Source: Caldilineaceae bacterium (lineage in GTDB: Bacteria > Chloroflexota > Anaerolineae > Caldilineales > Caldilineaceae). From it: a DNA stretch of 64,000 nucleotides. The notes under the pieces were generated by a model. The model had not been told where the DNA came from, ran no database searches, and was given only the letters and a program-made list of their open reading frames with translations. The stretch covers positions 24,774 through 88,773 of the forward strand of contig JACKBA010000027.1 of NCBI GenBank assembly GCA_020634815.1, read 5' to 3'. Positions 1 to 8,596 of this stretch are shown one piece after another (position 1 is the first letter of the stretch; each line of letters starts with the position of its first letter). Both the position numbers and the translations under genes were made by a program.

Positions 1-1486
1 CCTGGCCCAGATCCAGCGCGGCCAGGGTGACGTTGCGCCCCATCTGGTTCGCCGTATCGCGCGCCGACGGGACAGTCGCCGCGCCGAAGAAACCGCCGCC
101 GCGGCCGTAGAGGTCGAGACGCTGCTGCTCGTCGGTGATGCGCGCGTCGTCATCGATGTAGCTGCTGACGATCACCTGCCCCAACTGGCCGCCGTCGATG
201 CCCGGGTTCTCCTTCAACGTGTTTAGGAAGCTGGCATAGGCCCAGCCCAGCGCCGGCTCCGTCTCCTGCGAGAGCACGGCGTAGCGGGCATGTTCGGAGA
301 GCGCGCTCAGCACTTCGAGATGGCCCATGAGACAGGCGTCCATGCCGACCAGCTCGAACTTGTCGATGCCAGTCTCGGCGCGGGCGCGGCCCAGCGCATC
401 GTCGATCTCGGAGAGGTACATCTGGTTGCCCAGCGCCTGGGCAATGGGTGCGCGGGCATCATTGCCGCCGCCGTCACGGCCGGGCGCCGGGTCGCTCCAG
501 CCGCCGGGCCAGCCCATGCCGTGGTCGGAGAGGATCAGCACGTACTTGTCGGCGGGATAGTTGCTCACGGCCCACTTGACGAAGTCGACCAGCGTGTCGC
601 CGCTGGCCATGTTGACCTCGCCCAGGTCCTCCACTTCCTGCGAGCGGATGCGCGCCAGGTCGCTGTCCTGCGTCACGTAGTAGCGCCGCGCACCGTTCCA
701 GTCGCCGTCGCCGTCGAAGCCGCCGCGATAGCGGTCGATCTGGCTGACGACCTGCACCTGGTCGTTGGAGCCGACCAGCTCGGCCTCGTTCAGGTCGATG
801 AAGATGTCCTTCTCCAGGATCTTGTCGTCGGCATCCTGGTAGAGCATGATCAGCCACTTCTGCCCGGCGTCGCCGCTGGCGGTGAGGTTGACGGTCGGCG
901 CCGGTGCGCTGGCCGCGGAGGACTGCGCCGCGCCCGAAGAAGCCGCCGAGCCGGATGTTGAACCGGACGGGCGCGCGCTGCTGCCCTGCTCCTCGACGAT
1001 CTGGTTGACTGCGGCCGGCACCTCGCTGCCACCGCCGCCGCCGAGGCCGCCCATGAGCCAGAAGGGGCCGATGCAAAGCAGCAGCACCGCCACCAGCGCA
1101 ATGAGCATCATGGGATTGCCCGGGCGCATGCCGCCACCGCCGCCGAAGGAGGGCGGCCGCGGCGAACTGCCACCGCCGCTCGGCGGGTAGGAGCCACCGC
1201 CGCCGCCGCTGCTGGGCGGGCGCGTGCTGCCGCCGCCGGACGACGACGAGGGCCGGTCACGCGTCGGCGCGTCGGCGCGCTCGCGGCCGCCGGCCGGCGG
1301 TTCGCTGCGCCGGCGGCGCTGCGTCGTCACCGTACGCGGCTCGTCGCCGCCGCTGGCAAAATAAACGTTCCCGCCCGTGCGCGTGCCGTATCCGGCAAGG
1401 GCCACCGCCGGTTGCAGAGGCTCCATTCCAATCCACGCCCGCCACGGCCGGGACGGCGCCTGGTGAGTTGAATTCTTCCGCATCAT
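1..1486 (-). CDS. Clostripain-family (C11) cysteine protease, membrane-anchored; 3' end outside window
   Basis: The frame is open from ATG at 1486 to the window edge (495 codons seen), so the C-terminus is missing. A strong Shine-Dalgarno (AGAAGGAG) lies just upstream of two adjacent ATGs. Residues about 1-115 are low-complexity (Gly, Ser, Pro, Arg). One hydrophobic segment follows (about 125-142, LIALVAVLLLCIGPFWL), then a Ser/Ala linker and the protease domain from about residue 205. C11 hallmarks are present: LSDHGMGWPG with the likely catalytic His near residue 318, and GMDACLMG with the catalytic Cys near 382. In the family, cleavage follows Arg/Lys; here specificity is unknown. The layout suggests a cytoplasmic Gly-rich head and an external protease. 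No operon partner is visible. Confidence 0.88.
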   Translation of the reverse strand, partial: MMRKNSTHQAPSRPWRAWIGMEPLQPAVALAGYGTRTGGNVYFASGGDEPRTVTTQRRRRSEPPAGGRERADAPTRDRPSSSSGGGSTRPPSSGGGGGSYPPSGGGSSPRPPSFGGGGGMRPGNPMMLIALVAVLLLCIGPFWLMGGLGGGGGSEVPAAVNQIVEEQGSSARPSGSTSGSAASSGAAQSSAASAPAPTVNLTASGDAGQKWLIMLYQDADDKILEKDIFIDLNEAELVGSNDQVQVVSQIDRYRGGFDGDGDWNGARRYYVTQDSDLARIRSQEVEDLGEVNMASGDTLVDFVKWAVSNYPADKYVLILSDHGMGWPGGWSDPAPGRDGGGNDARAPIAQALGNQMYLSEIDDALGRARAETGIDKFELVGMDACLMGHLEVLSALSEHARYAVLSQETEPALGWAYASFLNTLKENPGIDGGQLGQVIVSSYIDDDARITDEQQRLDLYGRGGGFFGAATVPSARDTANQMGRNVTLAALDLGQ

Positions 1487-1569
1487 CACTCCTTCTGGAT
1501 TGTGGTTGCTCGAATGCCGGCAGCGGCTGACGGCCAGTCGGTTCTACGCTGGGTCAGCCGGTACAAGAG

Positions 1570-1702
1570 TCCGTTTGGAGACTATCGGATTCGACGCAGA
1601 GGCACAGAGATGCAGAGCTTCGCAGAGGCAACACAACAACGAAGCAGGGCTTTTCTCTGCGCCTCAGCGTCTCTGCGTCAAGAAAGCGAGTTTCCAAACA
1701 GA
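1570..1702. repeat. MITE-like inverted-repeat element, copy 1
   Basis: The ends are inverted: TCCGTTTGGA on the left and the complement of TCTGTTTGGA on the right. Inside them lie imperfect inverted GACGCAGAG-type arms. The core contains ACAACAACGAAGCAGG, also found in opposite orientation in the copy at 57809-57944. No coding capacity was seen. Confidence 0.7.
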
Positions 1703-1969
1703 CCTGTGTCGCGGTGACTGCACGATCGGTAGAGATTGTACCGATTTCATACATATTTTGCCAACATCAAAACGATCGGCAGATGCATGGCGGGTTTCGT
1801 GAAATCGGCGCAGACGTGTGGTAGCGTTGGGTGCTGTGCCGAACACTGCGCCCTGGCATGCCCTGGTAGGCGCGGTTACGGTGCAGCCGCGGCGCATTGC
1901 AGTAGCATGGGCAGCGTGCCGGTGTCAGAGCTGCCGGCCCGGCAAACTCAAGTATTCACATTTATTGCC

Positions 1970-2023
1970 GTAGTGACGACTTCAGTCGTTGTCGTACTCT
2001 GGAATGGCTAAAGCCATCACTAC
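1970..2023. repeat. Nested palindromic repeat (GTAGTGACGAC family), copy 1
   Basis: Outer arms GTAGTG and CACTAC enclose two smaller palindromes, CGACTTCAGTCG and TGGCTAAAGCCA. Related copies lie at 4546-4599 and three in tandem at 16489-16685. Confidence 0.75.
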
Positions 2024-2104
2024 AAATCGCGAATTACTTTGACGCGAATCTACACACCCAGCGTTACAACACCGCTAAAGGGTGGGAAACAGCAAGGAGC
2101 TGAC

Positions 2105-3685
2105 ATGGCAGGCGTGGCTGAAGCGAACGAAACGACCCCAGCAAGCGAGGCAGCGGGATATCCCGTCGAAGTCCAGCCCATGGACCGATACAATCAGGCC
2201 CTGCTGGACAATGCGCGGCCCATCGGCTGGCGCAACCCCACGCCGGACGGGCGCTATAACCTGGTCGCCATCGGCAGCGGCACGGCGGGGCTGGTGGCGA
2301 GCATCGGCGGGGCCGGGCTGGGCGCCAGAGTTGCACTGGTGGAGAAGCACCTCATGGGCGGTGACTGTCTCAACACCGGCTGCGTGCCGTCGAAGAGCAT
2401 CATCCGCGCGGCCAAGGCCGTGGGCGAGATCCGCCGCGCCGGCGAGCTGGGCGTCCACGTGCCGGACGGCGTCAGCGTCGACTTCGGCGCGGTCATGGCG
2501 CGCATGCGGGCGATCCGCGCCGGCATCAGCCACGACGACTCCGTGCAACGCGTCACCGGCACGGGCGTCGCCCTCTACTTCGGCGCGGCGCGCTTCACCG
2601 GCCCCGACACGGTGGAGGTGGACCACGACGGCGAGCGCGTGACGCTGCGCTTTGCCAAAGCCGTCATCGCCACCGGCTCGCGGCCAAAGCGTCTCGACGT
2701 GCCGGGCGCGGCCGAGACCGGCTACCTCACCAACGAGACGATCTTCGAGCTGACGGAACTGCCGCCGCGGCTGGCCGTCATCGGCGGCGGGCCGATCGGT
2801 GCGGAGATGGCGCAGACCTTTGCGCGTCTTGGCAGCGCAGTGACCGTCATCGAGCGCAACGGGCAACTGCTCAACCGCGAGGATGCCGACGCCGCGGCCA
2901 TCGTGCAGGGAGCGTTTGCGGCGGACGGGATCGGGCTGATCTTCCAGGCGGAGGTGACGGGCTTGCGCCGCACCGCCACGGGAAAGGTCGTCGAGTACCA
3001 GGTCACTGGGCAACCCGGCGAGCTAGAAGTCGACGAAGTGCTGGTCTCCATCGGCCGCGCGCCCACGGTGCAGGGGCTGGGGCTGGAGGCGGCCGGCGTG
3101 GCGTTCAGCGACAAGGGCGTCAGCGTGGACGCGACGCTGCGCACGTCGAACCCCAACATCTACGCGGCGGGCGACGTGGCGAGCCGCTACCAGTTCACCC
3201 ACGTGGCGGACGCCACCGCGCGCATCGTGTTGCAGAATGCGCTCTTTCCCGGCCCCAAGCGCAAGGCCGGCGATCTCATCGTGCCGTGGGTGACCTACAC
3301 CGACCCGGAGGTGGCGCATGTGGGCCTGTACGCGCAGGAAGCGGAGGCGAAGGGGAACAAGGTGCAGAGCTTCGTGCAGCCGCTCGACCACGTCGACCGC
3401 GCCCGCGCCGACGGCGAGACGGCGGGCTTCGTCAAGATTCACGTCAAGGCCGGCTCCGACCAGATTCTCGGCGCGACGATCGTGGCCTCGCACGCCGGCG
3501 AGATGATCGGCGAGATCACCACGGCGATGGTGGCGGGCGTGGGGTTGAAAACATTGGCGACGGTCATCCACCCCTACCCGACGCAGGCCGAGGCGATCCG
3601 CAAGATCGCCGACCAGTACAACCGCACGCGGCTGACCCCGTTCGTCAAGCGTGCGTTGCAGACGTGGATGAGCTGGCGGCGGTAA
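2105..3685 (+). CDS. FAD-dependent pyridine nucleotide-disulfide oxidoreductase, MerA/dihydrolipoamide dehydrogenase-like
   Basis: 526 aa. Start 2105 is chosen because AAGGAG at 2095-2100 precedes it at good spacing; an upstream in-frame ATG at 2039 has no such site. The FAD-binding segment is near residues 55-85, followed by the redox-active disulfide GGDCLNTGCVPSK (Cys88, Cys93), a central NAD(P)-binding motif (VIGGGPIGAEMAQTFARLG), the second FAD motif (NIYAAGDVA), and the dimerisation domain with HPYPTQAE. The last is the MerA/Lpd position of the catalytic His-Glu dyad. True mercuric reductases usually carry an N-terminal HMA domain and a C-terminal Cys pair; neither is seen, and no mer genes are nearby. 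The likely reaction is NAD(P)H-dependent reduction of a disulfide or quinone-type substrate, but the substrate is unknown. Confidence 0.85.
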   Translation: MAGVAEANETTPASEAAGYPVEVQPMDRYNQALLDNARPIGWRNPTPDGRYNLVAIGSGTAGLVASIGGAGLGARVALVEKHLMGGDCLNTGCVPSKSIIRAAKAVGEIRRAGELGVHVPDGVSVDFGAVMARMRAIRAGISHDDSVQRVTGTGVALYFGAARFTGPDTVEVDHDGERVTLRFAKAVIATGSRPKRLDVPGAAETGYLTNETIFELTELPPRLAVIGGGPIGAEMAQTFARLGSAVTVIERNGQLLNREDADAAAIVQGAFAADGIGLIFQAEVTGLRRTATGKVVEYQVTGQPGELEVDEVLVSIGRAPTVQGLGLEAAGVAFSDKGVSVDATLRTSNPNIYAAGDVASRYQFTHVADATARIVLQNALFPGPKRKAGDLIVPWVTYTDPEVAHVGLYAQEAEAKGNKVQSFVQPLDHVDRARADGETAGFVKIHVKAGSDQILGATIVASHAGEMIGEITTAMVAGVGLKTLATVIHPYPTQAEAIRKIADQYNRTRLTPFVKRALQTWMSWRR

Positions 3686-3688
3686 AGG

Positions 3689-4384
3689 CTACTGGATCGC
3701 GCGATCGATGCGCTGCTGCACGTGGGCAAAATGTTCGATGAGCCGCCGGCGCGCCAGTTCGGGGTCGCGCGCCCGGATGGCGTCGAAGAGGAGCTCATGT
3801 TCGGCCACGCCCAACTCAGGGTCAGTGGTGCGAATGGCGTCGATGTCCAGCGTCTGGAAGACAATCCAGAAGACACGGAAGAGACCGAGCAACGTACTGT
3901 TCTGTAGCGATGTGTAGAGGACGCGATGGAAGGCCTCGTCCAGCTCGACGTGGGACTCGCCGCTTTGGATGCGCCGCCGCCACTCCGCCAGGATCGCCGC
4001 CAGTTCGGCCACGACCTCGTCGCTGATGTCGCGCACGGCCTCCTCGATGGCAGCCGATTCCAGCCAGACGCGAATGCGGAACAGTTCGGCGAACATCTGC
4101 GGCCGAAAGCGCATCTGATAGCTGAGCGATTCCAGCACTGGGTCGAAATTGACCGCCCGCACGTAGAGCCCGTTGCCGTGGCGTATCTCCACGACGCCCA
4201 GCGCCTGGAGCACCTTGATCGCCTCGCGCACCGAACTGCGCCCGACACCAAATGTCTCCGTCCAGTAGCTCTCCGGCGGCAGCGCGTCGCCAGCCTTCAG
4301 ATGATTTTGTAGAATATACTCCTGCATGCGCTGACGGATTTCCTGGCTGAGCGCCGACCCGCGCAGTGGCATCGCTGTTTCCAC
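3689..4384 (-). CDS. FadR-subfamily GntR transcriptional regulator
   Basis: 231 aa from a GTG start at 4384, preceded by AAAGGGAT; the frame can be extended 33 codons upstream but that would run through the operator. The N-terminal winged helix-turn-helix has the typical GntR pattern (LPPESYWTETFGVGRSSVREA, then LGVVEIRHGNGLYV). The C-terminal all-helical FCD effector domain contains DEAFHRVLY and later His residues (AEHELLFDAI, IEHFAHV), which bind metal in this subfamily. It is convergent with the flavoprotein gene, divergent from the ABC importer gene at 4692, and sits next to a palindromic operator at 4461-4485. NanR, the sialate repressor, is a member of this subfamily. Control of the adjacent sialidase/aldolase operon is therefore a reasonable inference. 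Confidence 0.85.
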   Translation of the reverse strand: METAMPLRGSALSQEIRQRMQEYILQNHLKAGDALPPESYWTETFGVGRSSVREAIKVLQALGVVEIRHGNGLYVRAVNFDPVLESLSYQMRFRPQMFAELFRIRVWLESAAIEEAVRDISDEVVAELAAILAEWRRRIQSGESHVELDEAFHRVLYTSLQNSTLLGLFRVFWIVFQTLDIDAIRTTDPELGVAEHELLFDAIRARDPELARRRLIEHFAHVQQRIDRAIQ

Positions 4385-4460
4385 GGTGATCCCTTTGCCC
4401 TCATCCAAAGCCCCGTTGGGGGATTGACGCGCATCACTTTCTGATGTAAGATAACGCCAG

Positions 4461-4485
4461 TTGTCAGATGTCAGACATCTCACAA
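4461..4485. promoter_or_regulatory. Candidate operator for the GntR/FadR regulator
   Basis: A 25-bp near-perfect palindrome with the perfect core GATGTC-A-GACATC. Outer arms TTGTCA and TCACAA differ from symmetry by one base pair. It lies about 75 bp upstream of the regulator start and about 205 bp upstream of the importer start, as expected for autoregulation plus operon control. Confidence 0.65.
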
Positions 4486-4545
4486 CATCCTATCACAATT
4501 GCTTCCCAAGTCAAGCGTTTCTCGAAATTCAGTACTTCACGATAT

Positions 4546-4599
4546 GTAGTGACGGCTTCAGCCGTTCCTGAGAAAACCAACGACTGAAGTCGTTACTAC
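4546..4599. repeat. Nested palindromic repeat (GTAGTGACGAC family), copy 2
   Basis: GTAGTGACGGCTTCAGCCGT on the left pairs outwardly with the ACGACTGAAGTCGTTACTAC side. Each half is itself a palindrome. Same family as 1970-2023 and 16489-16685. Confidence 0.75.
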
Positions 4600-4691
4600 G
4601 GCGAGAATCGTGAGCTCCTGAAATTCCATCTTCGTTGCGATCGATCGTCGTCCACAGTCGTTCCATCTATTCTGATCTGGAGGAAATGCAA

Positions 4692-6365
4692 ATGTCAAAG
4701 CGAATACTGGTCATGCTCTCTGCCCTGCTCATCCTGAGCATGTTGGCAGCATGTGCCGCGCCTGTGGCGCCGGCCGGCGAACAGGCTGCTGCGCCCGAAG
4801 CGGCGCCTGCGGAAGCGGCGGCGGGTGAAGCGCCCGAGCAGGTCATCATCGGCGGCTTCGACGTCGGTCCCGGCGGCGACCCGCAGGTGATTCCCTACTT
4901 CCAGGGCGCCGGCAATGTCTGGCTCTCCAAGATGTACACGCCGCTGGTCATGATGACCGCCGATTTTGCGCAGACGACGGCCGACGGCTCGCTCTCCGAA
5001 AGCTGGGAGAGCACGGAGGACTTGACCACGTGGACCTTCAACCTGCGCCAGGGCGTCAAGTGGCATGACGGTGAGCCCTTCACCGCCGACGACGTGGCCT
5101 TCACCTTCAAGCTGGTCAACAATCCCGAGTCGGTGACGATCAACACCGGCATTCTGGGCGACATCGGCATCGTCGAGGGTCTGAAGGAGTACCGTGAGGG
5201 TGCGGCCGAGGACGTGAGCGGCATCACGGTCGTGGACGAGAACACCATCCAGTTCAAGCTCACGGCGCCTGACCCGCGCTTCCCCGACAAGCTGCGCTGG
5301 GCCTATGTCCTGCCCGAGCACGCGCTGGCCGACCTGCCGGTGGCCGAAATGCGCGAGTGGGATTGGTGGACGACCAGCCCGGTGGGCACCGGCCCCTTCA
5401 AGTTCTCCGCCTACGAACGCGATCAGTACATGGAACTGGTCGGCAACCCGGACTACTGGGACGGCGCGCCGAAGCTGGATAAGCTGATCAACCGCTACTT
5501 CGCCGACGAGACCGCGGCCGTGCTCGCGCTCCAGGCCGGCGACATCGACTTCACCTACGTCAGCTCGGACGTGGCGCAGAGCATGGAAGGCGACGCCGCC
5601 TACCAGGTCTTCTCCGGCCCCTCCTATGTGGCGAACTTCCTGGTCTTCAATGCCCGTCATCCGCAGTGGCAGGACGAGAACGTGCGCAAGGCGTTCCTCT
5701 ACGGCATCGACCGCCAGGCCATCGTCGACGAGATCTACAAGGGTTCCGCCGAAGTTGCGCCCTGCGCCGACCCGTACAACACCTACTGGCCGGCCGACGC
5801 CGAGACCTATGCCTACGATCCGGACATGGCCAAGCAGTTGCTGGCCGACGCCGGCTTCGACACGTCGGTCGAGTACGAAGTGCCGACCTACTACACCGGC
5901 CAGCTTGCCAACGACGTGATGCAGGCCTTCCAGGCTTATCTGAGCGAGATCGGCGTCAAGACGACCCCGCGCTTCATGGAGCCGGCCGCGTGGCGCGCCA
6001 TCGTCGAGGGCGACCTCAACTATGACCTGGCCTACCGCGGCATGGGCGCCGGCCCGGCCGAGTTCCCGGATCGCTTCTACGTGCCGGATCTCTACCCGAC
6101 GCTGGAAGGCGGCTACTACGGCATCGACGACGCGCAGTTGGTCGACCTCATCACGGCCATGAACGCGACGACGAACTTCGAGGACTACAAGGCCGCCCGC
6201 ACCGCCGTGTGCAGCTACATGAACCAGACCGCGCTCCAGCCCTTCATGTGGGTCTCCACCCGCTACGGCATTGCGCGTGACGGGCTCGAGAACTTCTACT
6301 ACTTCCCGGCGCCCGGTGGCGGTCCCTACGTGGACCATGCCGAAACCTGGGCAGTGGCCAAGTAA
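4692..6365 (+). CDS. ABC transporter solute-binding lipoprotein, family 5 (dipeptide/opine type)
   Basis: 557 aa. GGAGGA at 4679-4684 fits the ATG at 4692; the ATG at 4686 is too close. The N-terminus is a lipoprotein signal with lipobox LAAC, then an Ala/Pro/Glu-rich spacer. The mature part shows family-5 patterns: TWTFNLRQGVKWHDGEPFTADDVAFTF in scattered form, SPVGTGPFKF, and NVRKAFLYGIDRQAIVD. It captures a small solute outside the membrane for the permeases at 7618 and 8597, with a URO-D gene between. Family-5 binding proteins usually take peptides, but one characterised sialic-acid importer (SatABCD of Haemophilus ducreyi) belongs to the same class, which fits the sialidase and NanA-like genes downstream. 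No ABC ATPase gene is visible in this operon. Confidence 0.9.
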   Translation: MSKRILVMLSALLILSMLAACAAPVAPAGEQAAAPEAAPAEAAAGEAPEQVIIGGFDVGPGGDPQVIPYFQGAGNVWLSKMYTPLVMMTADFAQTTADGSLSESWESTEDLTTWTFNLRQGVKWHDGEPFTADDVAFTFKLVNNPESVTINTGILGDIGIVEGLKEYREGAAEDVSGITVVDENTIQFKLTAPDPRFPDKLRWAYVLPEHALADLPVAEMREWDWWTTSPVGTGPFKFSAYERDQYMELVGNPDYWDGAPKLDKLINRYFADETAAVLALQAGDIDFTYVSSDVAQSMEGDAAYQVFSGPSYVANFLVFNARHPQWQDENVRKAFLYGIDRQAIVDEIYKGSAEVAPCADPYNTYWPADAETYAYDPDMAKQLLADAGFDTSVEYEVPTYYTGQLANDVMQAFQAYLSEIGVKTTPRFMEPAAWRAIVEGDLNYDLAYRGMGAGPAEFPDRFYVPDLYPTLEGGYYGIDDAQLVDLITAMNATTNFEDYKAARTAVCSYMNQTALQPFMWVSTRYGIARDGLENFYYFPAPGGGPYVDHAETWAVAK

Positions 6366-6454
6366 GAGATACACGGGTTCACGGGGAGGCAATCGTGCCT
6401 TCCCGTGAACCCCCGCATCCCGCCGATTGCGCACCTGGACAGGTATTCGTCGCC

Positions 6455-7546
6455 ATGCACGCCAGAGACCGTGTTCGCACCGCCCTGAATCACCGGGAAC
6501 CCGATCGCGTCCCTGCCATGATGTCGGCGAGCAAGTTCGTCGTGGAGCGGCTCAAGGCGCATCTCCAGGTGGCAAGCGACCGCGATCTACTGCGAGCCCT
6601 GCACATCGACGTCTACGACATGCGCGGCATCGACTACAAGAGCGGCATCGGCGCCCGCTACATCGGCCCGCCGGAACTGGGCATCCCCGCAGACTGGCAC
6701 GGCGACTTCTTCCTGCTCTTCAACTACCACGAGCAGATCGTCGAGAACAGCTTTGGCCCCAGCCACGCCATGGGCGATCCCTGTCTGGCGGACTTCGCCA
6801 CCATCGAGGAGCTGGCGCGCTTCCCGTGGCCGCAGCCCGACTGGTTCGACTATTCAACGCTGCGCGCCCAATTGGAGCCCTGGTCCAACTTTGCGATTGC
6901 CGCCACCGGCTGCTCAGTCTTTCAGCACCCGACGCTCTTCCGCGGCATCGAACGGCTGCTGCTCGAAATGGGCACCAAGCCGGAGATCGCTGAGTTCATC
7001 ATGGACCGGGTGACGGATTTCTACTACGGCTACTTCGAACGGGTCTTTGCTGAGGTGGGCGACCTGATCGACATCTTCCGCATTGCCGACGACATCGGGG
7101 CACAGAACAATCTATTTATCAGCCCGAAGATGCTGGACCGCTTTCTGGCGCCGCGCGTCAAGAAGTGCATCGATCTGGCGCACCGTCACGGCATCAAGGT
7201 TCTCTTTCACACGGATGGCAACGTGCGCCCGGCGATCCCGCGATTGATCGACTGGGGCGTCGACGTGCTGGATCCGGTGCAGCCGGAGATTCCGAGCCTG
7301 AATGCGGTAGAATTGAAGCGCGCGTACGGCGACATCCTGGCCTTCTCCGGCGGCGTCAGCGCCCAGGAGATCCTGCCCTTTGGCGACGTGGATGCCGTGC
7401 GCGCCGAGGTACGGCGTGTGGTCGATGCGCTGGCGCCGGGCGGCGGCTACATTCTCTCACCGGGCCATCCCTGTTTCCAGGTGGACGTACCGGTGGAAAA
7501 CATCGTCGCCATGTACGAGACCGGTTTTGAGTACGGGCGGTATTGA
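6455..7546 (+). CDS. Uroporphyrinogen decarboxylase (URO-D) superfamily protein
   Basis: 363 aa from the ATG at 6455 (MHARDRVRTALNHREPDRVP, the typical start of this branch). The fold is recognised from the N-terminal NHREPDRVP signature, the central segment with DDIGAQNNLFISP, and KVLFHTDGNVRPAIPRLIDWGVDVLDPVQPE-type sequence near the C-terminus. In this branch the members are thought to be methyltransferases or of unknown function rather than haem enzymes; the true URO-D catalytic N-terminal Arg cluster is not apparent. It lies between the binding protein and permease genes on the same strand, with short gaps, so it is probably co-transcribed. Its role in the locus is unknown. Confidence 0.8.
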   Translation: MHARDRVRTALNHREPDRVPAMMSASKFVVERLKAHLQVASDRDLLRALHIDVYDMRGIDYKSGIGARYIGPPELGIPADWHGDFFLLFNYHEQIVENSFGPSHAMGDPCLADFATIEELARFPWPQPDWFDYSTLRAQLEPWSNFAIAATGCSVFQHPTLFRGIERLLLEMGTKPEIAEFIMDRVTDFYYGYFERVFAEVGDLIDIFRIADDIGAQNNLFISPKMLDRFLAPRVKKCIDLAHRHGIKVLFHTDGNVRPAIPRLIDWGVDVLDPVQPEIPSLNAVELKRAYGDILAFSGGVSAQEILPFGDVDAVRAEVRRVVDALAPGGGYILSPGHPCFQVDVPVENIVAMYETGFEYGRY

Positions 7547-7547
7547 G

Positions 7548-7591
7548 CCAATCTCCAATCTCTGCTTAAAGATTCAGAGATTGGAGATTGG
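7548..7591. repeat. Inverted repeat (CCAATCTCCAATCTCT family)
   Basis: Perfect 16-bp arms at 7548-7563 and 7576-7591, immediately after the URO-D stop codon, followed by a further GAGATTAGAGATTA half-repeat. An in-frame ATG at 7588 belongs to the repeat and not to the permease gene. Confidence 0.7.
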
Positions 7592-7617
7592 AGATTAGAG
7601 ATTATGGGGAGTCCCAC

Positions 7618-8583
7618 GTGGGCCAGTACATTCTTCGCCGCATCTTGATCAGCATTCCGGTGCTGATTCTCATCACCTTCTCCATCTATGTATTGATCGA
7701 CCTGGCGCCGGGCGATCCCACCGACTTCTTCATCAACCCGGAGTTGGGCGTCACCGAGGAGAACCTGGCCAACCTGCGCGCCCGCTTCGGCCTGGATCAG
7801 CCGCTGCCGGTGCGCTACGTCAACTGGCTGGGCCAGACGCTGCAGGGCGACCTGGGCTACCGCTTCAAAAACGGCGACCCGGTGGGCGAGGTGCTGGCGC
7901 AGCGGCTGCAAAACACGTTGATCCTGATGGCGGCGGCGCTGTTCCTGGGCTGGGCGCTGGGCGTCAGCGCCGGCATTTTCACAGGGCTGCGCCAATACTC
8001 GTTCTGGGATTTCACGCTGACGGGATTGTCTTTCATCGGCATTTCCATGCCGGCCTTTGTCGCCGGCATCTTTGGCCTCTATATTTTTGCGGTGAAGCTG
8101 GGCTGGTTCCCTGCCGGCGGCATGCAGACCATCGGCCGCTCGTCGTCACCCTTTGATCTGCTCTGGCACCTGGTGCTGCCGGCGACGACGCTCTCGCTCT
8201 TCTACATTGCCACCTTCATGCGCTACACGCGCTTCAGCATGCTCGAAGTGATCAACCAGGATTACATCCGCACGGCGCGCGGCAAGGGGATCCCGGAGCG
8301 CACGGTGGTCATGCGTCACGCCTTCCGCAACGCCATCCTGCCGGTGGTCACCGTGACCGGGCTCTCGGTGCGCAACCTGGTGGCGGGCGCACTCTTCATC
8401 GAGACCATCTACAGTTGGCCGGGCATGGGCAGCCTCTTTCTCGACGCCGTTCTCGTGCGCGACTACCCCATGATCATGGGCGTGATGCTCGTCGTCGCCA
8501 TCGTCGTGCTGATTGCCAACCTGCTGACCGACCTGACCTACGGCGCCGTGGACCCGCGCATTCGCCTTCAGGGGCAGGCATAA
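7618..8583 (+). CDS. ABC transporter permease, DppB/OppB type
   Basis: 321 aa from a GTG start at 7618, with ATGGGGAG upstream. The ATG at 7588 lies inside a repeat and would add ten residues unlike the family. The protein begins GQYILRRILISIPVLILITF, the classic DppB first membrane helix. It continues with the periplasmic segment (GLDQPLPVRY, LQGDLGYRF) and the inner-membrane EAA loop region (YIRTARGKGIPERTVVMRHAFRNAILPV), which contacts the ATPase. It ends DLTYGAVDPRIRL. It forms the membrane channel with the DppC-like protein encoded 13 bp downstream. Confidence 0.93.
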   Translation: MGQYILRRILISIPVLILITFSIYVLIDLAPGDPTDFFINPELGVTEENLANLRARFGLDQPLPVRYVNWLGQTLQGDLGYRFKNGDPVGEVLAQRLQNTLILMAAALFLGWALGVSAGIFTGLRQYSFWDFTLTGLSFIGISMPAFVAGIFGLYIFAVKLGWFPAGGMQTIGRSSSPFDLLWHLVLPATTLSLFYIATFMRYTRFSMLEVINQDYIRTARGKGIPERTVVMRHAFRNAILPVVTVTGLSVRNLVAGALFIETIYSWPGMGSLFLDAVLVRDYPMIMGVMLVVAIVVLIANLLTDLTYGAVDPRIRLQGQA

Positions 8584-8596
8584 GGAACCGGAGACC

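Larger units (their letters stand above)
1487..2104. other. Intergenic region between divergent genes, holding two dispersed repeats
   Basis: No convincing gene is present. The stretch separates the divergent protease and flavoprotein genes. It contains a MITE-like element (1570-1702) and a nested palindrome (1970-2023). Short open frames here run through the repeats and lack ribosome binding sites. Confidence 0.6.
4385..4691. other. Divergent control region between the GntR regulator and the ABC importer
   Basis: This roughly 300-bp gap has no gene. It holds the palindromic operator (4461-4485), an AT-richer stretch around 4490-4540, and a nested palindromic repeat (4546-4599). Promoters for both divergent genes should lie here; I could not assign -35/-10 boxes with confidence. 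Confidence 0.6.

Noticed and set aside
2105..3685. True mercuric reductase (merA)
   Set aside because: No N-terminal HMA domain, no C-terminal vicinal Cys pair and no merR, merT or merP nearby.
4695..6434. 579-codon open frame antisense to the family-5 binding protein
   Set aside because: It is the mirror of a well-supported gene in GC-rich DNA. It is Val/Gly/Arg/His-rich, has no domain motif and no ribosome binding site.
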